Of a stretch of DNA of 7,004 bases, positions 1-6,164 are shown one piece after another. The notes beneath the pieces are model-generated. The model worked only from the letters and a program-made list of their open reading frames with translations. It did no database searches and was not told the DNA's origin. The DNA is from Fusobacteriaceae bacterium UBA2433. GTDB taxonomy: Bacteria > Fusobacteriota > Fusobacteriia > Fusobacteriales > Fusobacteriaceae. Numbering within the stretch: the first letter of the stretch is position 1; each line of letters opens with the position of its first letter. A program made the translations under genes and the position numbers. The stretch covers positions 6,394 through 13,397 of the forward strand of contig DDQV01000085.1 of the NCBI GenBank assembly GCA_002342785.1. The letters run 5' to 3'.

Positions 1-248
1 CCACTCATTGTTGCTCCTGCATTTTCAAATGCAGTATGGATAAAAGAATCCTTCCAGGCTGTATATGGATAAAGGAAAGTTGAAACCTCTAAACAACTTG
101 TTGCACTGGCAATAGTAGCTTTATCTTCTGGTTTTAATGCTCTAAGCATTGCTCTTACTGCTAAAGGAGCTCCACATCCAGCACACATTCTATGTCCTCC
201 TGAAAGTCTTTCAGGTTTTTTCATCTCTTCTTTTAAATTATATGCCAT
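1..248 (-). CDS. porB: 2-oxoacid (pyruvate):ferredoxin oxidoreductase, beta subunit, N-terminal part (cut by window edge)
   Basis: This is the first 82 codons of a gene that runs off the left edge. The beta subunit carries the thiamine diphosphate site and one [4Fe-4S] cluster of the four-subunit cytoplasmic enzyme that converts a 2-oxoacid and CoA to acyl-CoA and CO2 while reducing ferredoxin. The translation begins MAYNLKEEMKKPERLSGGHR and continues with the diagnostic MCAGCG motif, where C22 and C25 are the expected first cluster ligands. A third conserved cysteine is C52 in SCLE. The ATG at 248-246 follows AGGAGGAGA at ideal spacing, and this ribosome site overlaps the porA stop codon (TAG, 261-259). 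The genes are therefore 10 bases apart and probably translationally coupled. The rest of the ThDP domain lies outside the window. The family is certain. Preference for pyruvate over 2-oxobutanoate or other 2-oxoacids cannot be read from this fragment. Confidence 0.93.
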   Translation of the reverse strand, partial: MAYNLKEEMKKPERLSGGHRMCAGCGAPLAVRAMLRALKPEDKATIASATSCLEVSTFLYPYTAWKDSFIHTAFENAGATMS

Positions 249-258
249 TTCTCTCCTC

Positions 259-1437
259 CTATCCTCTCACGCCAAGATATCTGTATATGTCATCTATAGA
301 TGATCCTTTTATATCCACAATTTCTTCATATACTTGTTTCGCCAATTCAACAGTGAAATCTCTTCCACCTAGACCATAGATATAATTTACAATACTTGGT
401 TTTTCAGATAGGTCATACATTGCCGATCTTACTTCTGCAAATAGAGGTCCTCCAGCTGCTGAAAATCCTTCAGATTTATCCATAACAGCTATAGCTTTAA
501 GATGCTTTAGAGCTTCTGCTAACTCTTTCATAGGGAATGGTCTGAATACTCTTATTTTAATAAGACCTACTTTTTTATCTTCTTTTCTTAACTCATCTAC
601 TGCAACCTTTGCAGTTCCAGCTGAAGAGTTGATGATAACCATAGCATATTCTGCATCTTCCATTCTATATTCTTCAAAAAGTCCATATTCTCTTCCACTG
701 ATTTTTTTAAATTCCTCTGCAACAGAAAGAATAACTTTCTTAGAATTTTTCATTGATTCTGCCTGAAGTCTTTTGTGTTCTATATAAAAAGCAGCTGAAT
801 CATAAGGACCATGAGAAATAGGAGACCCTGGATTTAATAAACTATCTTCTGGAGTATATTCTCCTACAAAAGCTTTTACTACTTCATCCTCTAAAAGTTC
901 TATATTTTCCACAGCATGACTTGTTATAAATCCATCTTGACATACCATTGCAGGTAATTGTACATCTGCATGTTCTGCAATTCTTACTGCTTGAATATAA
1001 TTATCATAGGCTTCTTGATTTGTTTCACTATACATTTGAATCCATCCTGCATCTCTTGCACCCATTGAATCACTGTGATCTGCATTTATATTAATCGGTC
1101 CAGATAATGCTCTATTTACACAAGCAAGAGTAAGTGGTAATTTAGATGAAGCTGCTACATATAGCATCTCCCACATAAGAGCAAGTCCACATGAAGATGT
1201 TGCTGTTGTAGTTCTTGCACCTGCCGCCTGAGCTCCTATTGCTGCTGACATAGCACTATGTTCTGATTCTACTGTTATAAATTCTGTTTCAACTAAACCA
1301 TCTGCCACATATTTAGAAAAATATTGTGGGATTTCAGTAGATGGAGTAATTGGAAAAGCCGGTAATACATCAGGATTTATTTGCCTCATGGCTGTTGCTA
1401 CTGCCTCATTTCCTGACATTCTTTCTTTTATTGCCAT
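259..1437 (-). CDS. porA: 2-oxoacid (pyruvate):ferredoxin oxidoreductase, alpha subunit
   Basis: This 392-residue protein has the usual length for the alpha subunit of the four-subunit enzyme. It packs against the beta subunit to form the thiamine-dependent 2-oxoacid site. Family blocks are visible in order: FPITPSTEIP (28-37), VESEHSAM (56-63), the ATSSCGLALM region (79-88), RALSGPIN with a following DHSDSM (109-125), QEAYDNY (141-147), and in the C-terminal CoA-contacting domain RVFRPFP (296-302) and GLGGRDFT (355-362). From memory these resemble PorA of Thermotoga-type enzymes more than VorA/KorA proteins, which supports pyruvate or a close homologue such as 2-oxobutanoate as substrate. 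The ATG at 1437 is preceded by AGGAGGT (1444-1450), which overlaps the porD stop codon, leaving an 11-base gap. It is the third gene of porGDAB. No truncation or frameshift is seen. Confidence 0.95.
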   Translation of the reverse strand: MAIKERMSGNEAVATAMRQINPDVLPAFPITPSTEIPQYFSKYVADGLVETEFITVESEHSAMSAAIGAQAAGARTTTATSSCGLALMWEMLYVAASSKLPLTLACVNRALSGPININADHSDSMGARDAGWIQMYSETNQEAYDNYIQAVRIAEHADVQLPAMVCQDGFITSHAVENIELLEDEVVKAFVGEYTPEDSLLNPGSPISHGPYDSAAFYIEHKRLQAESMKNSKKVILSVAEEFKKISGREYGLFEEYRMEDAEYAMVIINSSAGTAKVAVDELRKEDKKVGLIKIRVFRPFPMKELAEALKHLKAIAVMDKSEGFSAAGGPLFAEVRSAMYDLSEKPSIVNYIYGLGGRDFTVELAKQVYEEIVDIKGSSIDDIYRYLGVRG

Positions 1438-1448
1438 TAATTTACCTC

Positions 1449-1751
1449 CTATTCATTTTCCATTTTTATTGCATCAAAAGGACATACTGCAGCACATATT
1501 CCGCATCCTTTGCAAAAAAAGTAATTAAAATCGCCTCTTTTACCATCTTTTACAGGAATAGACATATCTGGGCATACAGGTGCACAAAGCATACACTGTT
1601 TACACTTATCTTCTATAAATATAGGTTTTTTAGTTCTCCAATCTCCTGTGTTTACAGATTTAGAAGTACCACCACCGTATACTATTCCACCAGGAGTTAT
1701 ATCCTGCCATTTTATCTTTTCATCTATTATCATTCCTTTTTTATTTTTCAC
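1449..1751 (-). CDS. porD: 2-oxoacid (pyruvate):ferredoxin oxidoreductase, delta subunit (2x[4Fe-4S] ferredoxin-like)
   Basis: This 100-residue subunit moves electrons from the catalytic alpha/beta core to external ferredoxin. It has two classic 8Fe ferredoxin motifs of the form CxxCxxCxxxCP: C50, C53, C56, C60 followed by P61, and C80, C83, C86, C90 followed by P91. Ahead of them is an approximately 45-residue extension containing GGIVYGGGTS and TGDWRTKKP, which is typical of PorD and absent from free ferredoxins. The chosen start is GTG (1751-1749), because GAGAGGTG (1759-1766) lies seven bases upstream. The next candidate, the ATG at residue 7, has GGA directly against it and so no usable ribosome site. 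The start overlaps the end of porG by 11 bases, which suggests translational coupling. Length and motifs are normal for the family. Confidence 0.94.
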   Translation of the reverse strand: MKNKKGMIIDEKIKWQDITPGGIVYGGGTSKSVNTGDWRTKKPIFIEDKCKQCMLCAPVCPDMSIPVKDGKRGDFNYFFCKGCGICAAVCPFDAIKMENE

Positions 1752-2325
1752 AGATTTTCACCTCTCTCATAGAAACTTTTAATGCTGCCATATTTCCTTT
1801 TATAACTTCAGGTTTAGTAGCAAACTTATGCTTAAAAGAGTCCTCCATAGTATTTAAGAATTCCTCTGGGCTCATAATATTACTTATTTTTATAACTGAA
1901 CCTAGCATTGGAGTATTAGGAAAATACTTTCCTAAAGTTTCTTCAGATATTTTTCTTGCGTCACATAGATATACTCTTCCCTCATACCCTTTTAGTTTAG
2001 GTAAAATTTCCTCTTGAGATTTAGAAGTATTTATTACTATTGCACCTTCTTTTTTTAGACCTTTAGTTACATCTACTGAACTTAAAAGTGTATCGTCTAC
2101 TACTACTACAAAGTCAGGTTCATAGATATTTGAATGAACTCTAATTCTTTCATCGTCTATCCTATTATATGCCGTTATTGGTGCTCCCATTCTTTCTGGA
2201 CCGTATTCTGGAAATCCTTGTACAAATTTTCCAGTTGTAAAAGCTGCGTCAGCTAAAAGAAGTGATGCAGTTTTAGCTCCCTGACCTCCTCTTCCATGCC
2301 ATCTTATTTCTACTAATTTTGACAT
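1741..2325 (-). CDS. porG: 2-oxoacid (pyruvate):ferredoxin oxidoreductase, gamma subunit
   Basis: This 194-residue protein matches the usual size of the gamma subunit, which in this family contributes to CoA binding and subunit assembly. Signature blocks are WHGRGGQGAKTA (9-20), QGFPEYGPERMGAP (36-49) and EPDFVVVVDDTLL (69-81), with GSVIKIS in the C-terminal half (142-148). The ATG at 2325 has AGAGGAGG (ending at 2331) five bases upstream. It is the first gene of porGDAB and follows the antiporter gene by 82 bases. That spacer shows no convincing terminator and only a weak promoter, so the por genes may be read from the upstream genes. A gamma-delta-alpha-beta order is common for these enzymes. 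Confidence 0.94.
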   Translation of the reverse strand: MSKLVEIRWHGRGGQGAKTASLLLADAAFTTGKFVQGFPEYGPERMGAPITAYNRIDDERIRVHSNIYEPDFVVVVDDTLLSSVDVTKGLKKEGAIVINTSKSQEEILPKLKGYEGRVYLCDARKISEETLGKYFPNTPMLGSVIKISNIMSPEEFLNTMEDSFKHKFATKPEVIKGNMAALKVSMREVKICEK

Positions 2326-2407
2326 CCTTTCCTCCTCTAATTACTCTGTATTAATATAAAAATTATATTTATTAATTATAACTCCCTAATTATTAGGAAG
2401 GTTGATA
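2326..2407 (-). promoter_or_regulatory. Antiporter-porG spacer with a small dyad and a lone -10-like box
   Basis: On the transcribed strand a dyad CCTAAT-A-ATTAGG (2397-2385) comes just after the antiporter stop codon. It extends by two more pairs past one mismatch. No U-run follows, so it is a poor intrinsic terminator. A TATAAT box lies at 2380-2375 and another at 2367-2362, but neither has a -35 hexamer at 16-18 bases. It may be a weak internal promoter or simply a read-through spacer. The AT-rich composition makes such boxes likely by chance. Confidence 0.25.
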
Positions 2408-3823
2408 TTAAATTTCTACGACTTCTAAATTTTCTTCAGGAAGCTTTTCAATAGTAAACCCAGTAATACCATATATAATTGATATTATAGGATTCAAAAG
2501 ACATAGAAATGCAAAAGGTAGGTATGCAAATGTGCTTACTCCTAACATTGTTGCCATATATGCACCACATGAACTCCATGGAACAAGAGGTGATATAAGT
2601 GTACCAGAATCCTCTAAACATCTAGATAAATTTTTAGGATGAAGCTTTAATTTTTCATAGGCAGGTTTATACATTTTTCCAGGGATTACTATACCTAAAT
2701 ATTGATCTCCTGTCATGAAGCATACTGCAATACATGAAAATATTGTAGAAGTGATCAACCCAGCGACTCCACGAGAAAATTTTAGAATTCCATTTGCTAT
2801 AACTTCTAAAATACCACATGTATCAAGAACGCCACCAAGGATCATAGCACATAACATCAATGAAAATGTCCACATTAGATTATCAAGCCCTCCATTGGTA
2901 AGGAGGTTATCAACCACTTCAATTCCTGTATTAGAAACATATCCATAATGTGCTGAAACAATTACTTCTCCAAAAGTTGCTCCCTGAAAAATTACTGCAA
3001 ATACACCACCTAATATGGCTCCAATCATTAAAACTGGGATTGCGGGTTTTTTTAAAATAACCATTATGATAACTAGTATAGGTGGAATAAGTAAAATAAT
3101 ACTAATATTAAAACTACTAGAAATAGCTTCTGTTATGTTATTAATCACGGTAAGATCCAGAGTACTTCCAGCATATTTCATGCTAAGAAAACCATATAAC
3201 ACCAAGGATATAACATAAGAAGGAACTGTTGTATACAACATGTGCTTTATATGCTCAAATAAGGTTGCGCCTGCCATTGCAGGGGCAAGATTTGTCGTAT
3301 CTGATAGTGGTGACATCTTATCTCCAAAATATGAACCTGATATTATAGCTCCTGCAACAATTGGAAGAGGAATACCCATAACTGCCCCTATTCCCATTAG
3401 TGCAATACCTATAGTCCCTACTGTAGTCCATGAAGAACCAGTTGCCAGTGATACAATCGAACACATAATACATGTTGCAACCAAAAATATTTTTGGCGAC
3501 ATTATCTTAAGACCAAAATATATCATTGCAGGAACAGTACCACATAAAATCCATGTTCCTATTATTAAACCTACAGTTAAAAATGTGAGAGTCGCCTGCA
3601 TTGATCCATTTATTGAACTAAGTATCCCTTTTTCAATCTCACCCCATGTATAACCCAATCTGTATATAGCAACAAAAGTTGTCACAACTGCTCCTATAAG
3701 TAGTGGAATATGTGCATCCGCTTTTATAATGAATACAGCATAAAAAATACATGATATCAATATTACTACAGGAATAATTGCTTCAATCATAGAAGGCTTT
3801 CTTTTTTTATTATTTACTTTCAT
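2408..3823 (-). CDS. nhaC: NhaC-family Na+/H+ antiporter-type transporter (possible methionine or other organic-substrate carrier)
   Basis: This 471-residue polytopic inner-membrane protein has about a dozen hydrophobic segments and a lysine-rich cytoplasmic N-terminus (MKVNNKKRKP). Segments begin near residues 13, 38, 76, 111 and 135 and continue to the C-terminus. The family hallmark GSYFGDKMSPLSDTTNLAPA is at 163-182, preceded by LATGSSWTTVGT (126-137), and a second polar block, GDQYLGIVIPG, lies in the C-terminal half. These identify the NhaC branch of the ion transporter superfamily. Members exchange Na+ for H+ or, as in MleN, malate for lactate. A subgroup (MetT) has been predicted to import methionine because SAM riboswitches precede it. 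No such riboswitch is seen here, but the gene lies 103 bases downstream of a Cys/Met lyase gene. The ATG at 3823 follows AAGGAGG (3828-3834). The family is sure; the transported substrate is open. Confidence 0.9.
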   Translation of the reverse strand: MKVNNKKRKPSMIEAIIPVVILISCIFYAVFIIKADAHIPLLIGAVVTTFVAIYRLGYTWGEIEKGILSSINGSMQATLTFLTVGLIIGTWILCGTVPAMIYFGLKIMSPKIFLVATCIMCSIVSLATGSSWTTVGTIGIALMGIGAVMGIPLPIVAGAIISGSYFGDKMSPLSDTTNLAPAMAGATLFEHIKHMLYTTVPSYVISLVLYGFLSMKYAGSTLDLTVINNITEAISSSFNISIILLIPPILVIIMVILKKPAIPVLMIGAILGGVFAVIFQGATFGEVIVSAHYGYVSNTGIEVVDNLLTNGGLDNLMWTFSLMLCAMILGGVLDTCGILEVIANGILKFSRGVAGLITSTIFSCIAVCFMTGDQYLGIVIPGKMYKPAYEKLKLHPKNLSRCLEDSGTLISPLVPWSSCGAYMATMLGVSTFAYLPFAFLCLLNPIISIIYGITGFTIEKLPEENLEVVEI

Positions 3824-3827
3824 TTTT

Positions 3828-3834
3828 CCTCCTT
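3828..3834 (-). promoter_or_regulatory. Ribosome binding site of the NhaC-family gene
   Basis: AAGGAGG sits four bases before the ATG, slightly closer than usual but a near-perfect anti-16S match. It supports the start at 3823, since no other in-frame ATG follows until residue 12. Confidence 0.7.
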
Positions 3835-3861
3835 TTTTATCTTCAAAATTAAAATTTTAAT

Positions 3862-3878
3862 AAACTTAATATAAGTTT
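3862..3878. promoter_or_regulatory. Perfect palindrome overlapping the candidate -10 box upstream of the NhaC-family gene
   Basis: The plus strand reads AAACTTA-ATA-TAAGTTT, seven perfectly paired bases on each side of three. It covers the proposed -10 box, a usual place for a repressor site. Its half-site AAACTT is also present in the palindrome at 5176-5190. Binding by any named protein is inference. Confidence 0.3.
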
Positions 3879-3898
3879 TGATTTTACTATTTTTTCAA
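3868..3898 (-). promoter_or_regulatory. Candidate promoter for the NhaC-family gene with a long (19 bp) spacer
   Basis: TTGAAA (3898-3893) and TATATT (3873-3868) each match the sigma-70 consensus at five of six bases. They are separated by 19 bp, two more than optimal. Such lengthened spacers are typical of promoters activated by MerR proteins, and a MerR gene lies two genes away. The region is very AT-rich, so the match may be fortuitous. If real, it would give the antiporter and por genes their own transcript besides read-through from the lyase gene. Confidence 0.35.
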
Positions 3899-3926
3899 GA
3901 TTTCAAGTATTTTCTCTATTTTAAAT

Positions 3927-5087
3927 TTATTTAAAATATTTTAATGCTTCTTCAAGATCATCGATTAAATCTTTACTGTCTTCTATTCCCACAGAAATTC
4001 TGATTAAACCTTCATGCAGTCCCATTTCACTTAATTCTTCTGCAGAAAATGAATCTCTAAAAGCTGTAGCCGGATGAGCTAATGAAGTATTTACTCCCCC
4101 TAATGTTCCTAAATAATTAATTCTCTTCAATCCCCTAATAAATTTATTAACTCTTTCCCTATCATCTTCAACACGGAAACTTAATATTGAACCATAATTT
4201 TCATTTAAGATTTTTTTTCCTAATTCATGTTGAGGGTGTGATTTAAGACTTGGATGATAGACTGATTTAACAACAGATTTTTTTTCTAGATATTTCGCTA
4301 TTTTTTCTGCATTTTTAAATTGCTTTTTCATCCTCATCCCCATTGTTTTTATGCTTCTACATGTGAGCCATGAAGTATTGGGATCCATACAACATCCCAT
4401 CAATAAATATTTTGGAATAATTTCATTGATTATCCCATTATTTGCTGTTATTGATCCTCCTGTTATATCACTGTGACCTCCAAAAAATTTAGTGAGACTA
4501 TGTATAACAATATCAGTTCCATAATCTAATGGTTTTATTGCAAATGGAGTAGTAAATGTACTGTCAATTACTACTAAAGAATTATTTTTATGAGCTAACT
4601 CAACGATTTTCTCTAAATCAATTATTTGAGTTAAAGGATTTGCAATTATTTCTCCATACAAAAGCTTGGTATTTTTTTTCAAAGCCATTTTAACTTCTTC
4701 TAATTCTGTGAAATCTACAAATGAACTCTCTATTCCAAAATTTTGAAGGATATCCTGAGCAATATGGATTGTTTCCCCATAGATATGTTTATTAAATAAA
4801 ACATGGTCGCCTTGTTTTAGTAAACTAATTAAAGTTGTAGATATAGCTGCCATTCCAGATGAACAGATTAAAGTATTTTCTCCATTTTCTAATTCACTTA
4901 CCAAACTTGATAATTCATCTCTATTAGGATTAGCAGTTCTACTATAACAATATTTTACTCCCTTGTTTGCCAAATCATAATCATCTGTATCTTCAACTAT
5001 ATAAGCAGTTGAATGAAATATCGGTGTAATTTCTGGATTTTTAGCTTTTTCTAAAATTTTTTGATTCAAAATTTTTTTTCCTTTCAT
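3927..5087 (-). CDS. PLP-dependent Cys/Met-metabolism enzyme, methionine/cystathionine gamma-lyase-like
   Basis: This 386-residue protein belongs to the fold-type I gamma family (methionine gamma-lyase, cystathionine gamma-lyase/synthase, O-acetylhomoserine sulfhydrylase). Visible family features are YSR (48-50; tyrosine and arginine contact the PLP phosphate of the neighbouring subunit), SSGMAAI (76-82), catalytic-type Tyr103 in YGE, ANP (149-151), Asp175 for the pyridine nitrogen, SLTK with Schiff-base Lys200, and carboxylate-binding Arg363 in RISVGIED. Three sites are unusual. The position after Tyr-Gly that is Cys in typical methionine gamma-lyases and Gly in cystathionine enzymes is Glu105. 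The usual DNTF is DSTF (175-178). The HPAS..TH loop reads HPATAFRDSF (338-347). It is therefore a divergent member whose substrate (methionine, homocysteine, cystathionine or cysteine) cannot be fixed. Placement before an NhaC-type carrier and a 2-oxoacid oxidoreductase favours a catabolic lyase making 2-oxobutanoate or pyruvate. The ATG at 5087 follows a G-rich ribosome site. Confidence 0.82.
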   Translation of the reverse strand: MKGKKILNQKILEKAKNPEITPIFHSTAYIVEDTDDYDLANKGVKYCYSRTANPNRDELSSLVSELENGENTLICSSGMAAISTTLISLLKQGDHVLFNKHIYGETIHIAQDILQNFGIESSFVDFTELEEVKMALKKNTKLLYGEIIANPLTQIIDLEKIVELAHKNNSLVVIDSTFTTPFAIKPLDYGTDIVIHSLTKFFGGHSDITGGSITANNGIINEIIPKYLLMGCCMDPNTSWLTCRSIKTMGMRMKKQFKNAEKIAKYLEKKSVVKSVYHPSLKSHPQHELGKKILNENYGSILSFRVEDDRERVNKFIRGLKRINYLGTLGGVNTSLAHPATAFRDSFSAEELSEMGLHEGLIRISVGIEDSKDLIDDLEEALKYFK

Positions 5088-5093
5088 ATTGAA

Positions 5094-5107
5094 CCCCCCT
5101 TTTTTTT
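5094..5107 (-). repeat. Homopolymer pair (A8 then G6) forming the ribosome site of the lyase gene
   Basis: On the transcribed strand eight A residues (5107-5100) run into six G residues (5099-5094), six bases before the ATG. The G-run is the only Shine-Dalgarno-like element for this gene. Slippage in such a tract could change the spacing and so the strength of translation, but nothing here shows that it varies. Confidence 0.5.
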
Positions 5108-5133
5108 CTATTCAAAACGTTCTGTATTAAAAC

Positions 5134-5162
5134 TTTAAACTCTATATTAGTACTAGTGTCAA
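5134..5162 (-). promoter_or_regulatory. Candidate promoter of the lyase gene (leftward)
   Basis: A perfect TTGACA (5162-5157) is followed after 17 bp by TTTAAA (5139-5134, four of six). Alternatively, after 19 bp it is followed by TAAAGT (5137-5132), also four of six. The consensus -35 combined with a poor or over-spaced -10 is the architecture of MerR-activated promoters. The predicted leader is about 40 bases. This is the only good leftward promoter before the lyase gene and probably drives the leftward block. Confidence 0.55.
5139..5159. promoter_or_regulatory. Candidate MerR-type operator in the lyase promoter spacer
   Basis: The plus strand has ACTCTA, nine bases, then TAGTGT, an inverted repeat with five of six pairs matching. 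Its centre (5149) lies midway between the -35 and -10 boxes, where MerR-family dimers bind. The core AGTACT is itself palindromic. The symmetry is imperfect and the assignment rests on position. Confidence 0.35.
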
Positions 5163-5175
5163 GTATTTTTATAAA

Positions 5176-5190
5176 AAAACTTGAAGTTTT
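5176..5190. promoter_or_regulatory. Perfect palindrome overlapping the merR -35 box
   Basis: AAAACTT-G-AAGTTTT is a 15-bp perfect inverted repeat covering the -35 hexamer of the rightward promoter and lying 13 bases from the leftward -35. A protein bound here could repress the regulator gene (autoregulation). It shares the AAACTT half-site with 3862-3878. Chance occurrence in AT-rich DNA cannot be excluded. Confidence 0.35.
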
Positions 5191-5209
5191 ATTATAATCA
5201 TACTATAAT
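5181..5209 (+). promoter_or_regulatory. Promoter of the MerR-family gene (rightward)
   Basis: TTGAAG (5181-5186) and a perfect TATAAT (5204-5209) are separated by the optimal 17 bp. Transcription would start near 5216, giving a leader of about 27 bases. It is the best-formed promoter in the window and is independent of unusual spacing, so the regulator is likely expressed at a basal level. Confidence 0.65.
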
Positions 5210-5230
5210 TAGTCATCATAATATATATAA

Positions 5231-5236
5231 TAGGAG
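5231..5236 (+). promoter_or_regulatory. Ribosome binding site that fixes a TTG start
   Basis: TAGGAG ends six bases before TTG (5243-5245). The TTG opens the canonical MerR N-terminus (KKYFTIGEISKIY), and no ATG or GTG occurs in frame nearby, so the TTG start is well supported. Confidence 0.65.
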
Positions 5237-5242
5237 AAAACT

Positions 5243-6046
5243 TTGAAAAAATATTTTACAATAGGAGAGATTTCAAAAATATATAATTTTTCTGTTCATT
5301 CCATCAGACATTACCATAAAAAAGGTGTTATTGAGCCATCTTATATAGATGAAGAAACGGGTTATAGGTACTATTCTTTTGAAAGATTTCAATATTTTAG
5401 TAGATTAAAATATTTAAGATCTTTAGGACTTTCCCTTGACCAAATAAAAAATATTTTTGATTCTGGATCATCTAAAGAATTAAAAAATATATTAGATAAG
5501 TTAAAATTAGATAAAGAAAAAGAAATTAATGAAATAAGTAAAACTATAAAAAAAATTGATTGGCTCAACACATATTATTCTTATTTTGAAAATGATAATT
5601 TAAAAAATGTAGTTTATAAAAGAAGTTTTGAAGAAAGATATCTTTTTCAATCATTTTGTGAAGAAATAATTGCCTTAGAAGATATGGATGTAAAGTTACA
5701 TAAAGAAATTAACAGTAAAGAATATAGTAATTTAAATTGTCACAGGCATTTTGGATATCTTTTAAATTTTGAATCTCTTATGAAGGGTAAATTTAAACCT
5801 ATTTCAACTACAATACTTTTAAATGATAAACAAAATATTAAATCTGACCATTTAAAGGTATTACCAAAAGGTTATTATCTATGCTTTTCTACCTATCTTT
5901 TAAATAATAATTTTAATATTGATCCTTTAATTGAGTACATTAATAAAAATAATTTAAAGAAAACAAAAACTATTATAGCTTTTGAGTATGAAGATAATTT
6001 AAACGAATTCTATAATGCAATCTATGAAATTCAAATATTATTTTAA
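5243..6046 (+). CDS. MerR-family transcriptional regulator, BmrR-like with GyrI-type effector domain
   Basis: This 267-residue cytoplasmic DNA-binding protein starts at TTG. Residues 4-45 form the winged helix-turn-helix (YFTIGEISKIYNFSVHSIRHYHKKGVIEP, then the wing ETGYRYYS), and the second helical pair contains LRSLGLSLDQIKNIF (57-72). A charged helix (about 78-105) is the usual antiparallel dimerisation coil. The remaining roughly 160 residues have the length and pattern of a BmrR/GyrI-like effector-binding domain, though the match is by layout rather than a firm motif. There is no cysteine pattern of the metal-sensing members, so a small organic effector is more likely. It is divergent from the lyase gene across 155 bp with promoter and dyad elements, which suggests it controls that gene and perhaps itself. 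The effector is unknown; methionine, a 2-oxoacid or a thiol are guesses from context. Confidence 0.88.
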   Translation: MKKYFTIGEISKIYNFSVHSIRHYHKKGVIEPSYIDEETGYRYYSFERFQYFSRLKYLRSLGLSLDQIKNIFDSGSSKELKNILDKLKLDKEKEINEISKTIKKIDWLNTYYSYFENDNLKNVVYKRSFEERYLFQSFCEEIIALEDMDVKLHKEINSKEYSNLNCHRHFGYLLNFESLMKGKFKPISTTILLNDKQNIKSDHLKVLPKGYYLCFSTYLLNNNFNIDPLIEYINKNNLKKTKTIIAFEYEDNLNEFYNAIYEIQILF

Positions 6047-6081
6047 ACTCTAGAACTATATTAGGGTTTATGTTTAGCTAT

Positions 6082-6101
6082 GTTATATAGTTTCATATAA
6101 C
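6082..6101. repeat. AT-rich hairpin downstream of the regulator gene
   Basis: GTTATAT and ATATAAC pair perfectly over seven bases around a six-base loop. They sit inside the weaker six-base TAGGGT/ACCCTA pairing. This could be a degenerate terminator or part of the insertion-element end. The role is unknown. Confidence 0.35.
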
Positions 6102-6164
6102 CTTATATAAAACACCCTATTTATTAATAAAAAAAATATAGTAACTGATGTTTCGCGGTAGATT

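Noticed and set aside
149..379. Plus-strand open frame across the porA-porB junction
   Set aside because: It is antisense to two confidently identified genes, with no ribosome site and no recognisable protein.
1350..1772. Plus-strand open frame of 140 codons
   Set aside because: It lies antisense to porD and the start of porA, has no ribosome site, and its F/Y/S-rich translation is the shadow of conserved coding sequence.
2385..2397. Intrinsic terminator between the NhaC-family gene and porG
   Set aside because: The six-pair stem is short and AT-rich, and no U-run follows on the transcribed strand.
2715..3653. Three plus-strand open frames of 67 to 137 codons
   Set aside because: All are antisense to the NhaC-family gene, whose membrane segments and signature motif are unambiguous.
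5088..5242. SAM (S-box) or T-box riboswitch before the lyase gene
   Set aside because: The leader from the proposed start site is only about 40 bases and has no room for the conserved stems. No such core motifs are seen here or in the 103 bases before the NhaC-family gene.
5389..5571. Minus-strand 60-codon frame inside the MerR gene
   Set aside because: It is a shadow of the A-rich coiled-coil coding region, with no ribosome site.
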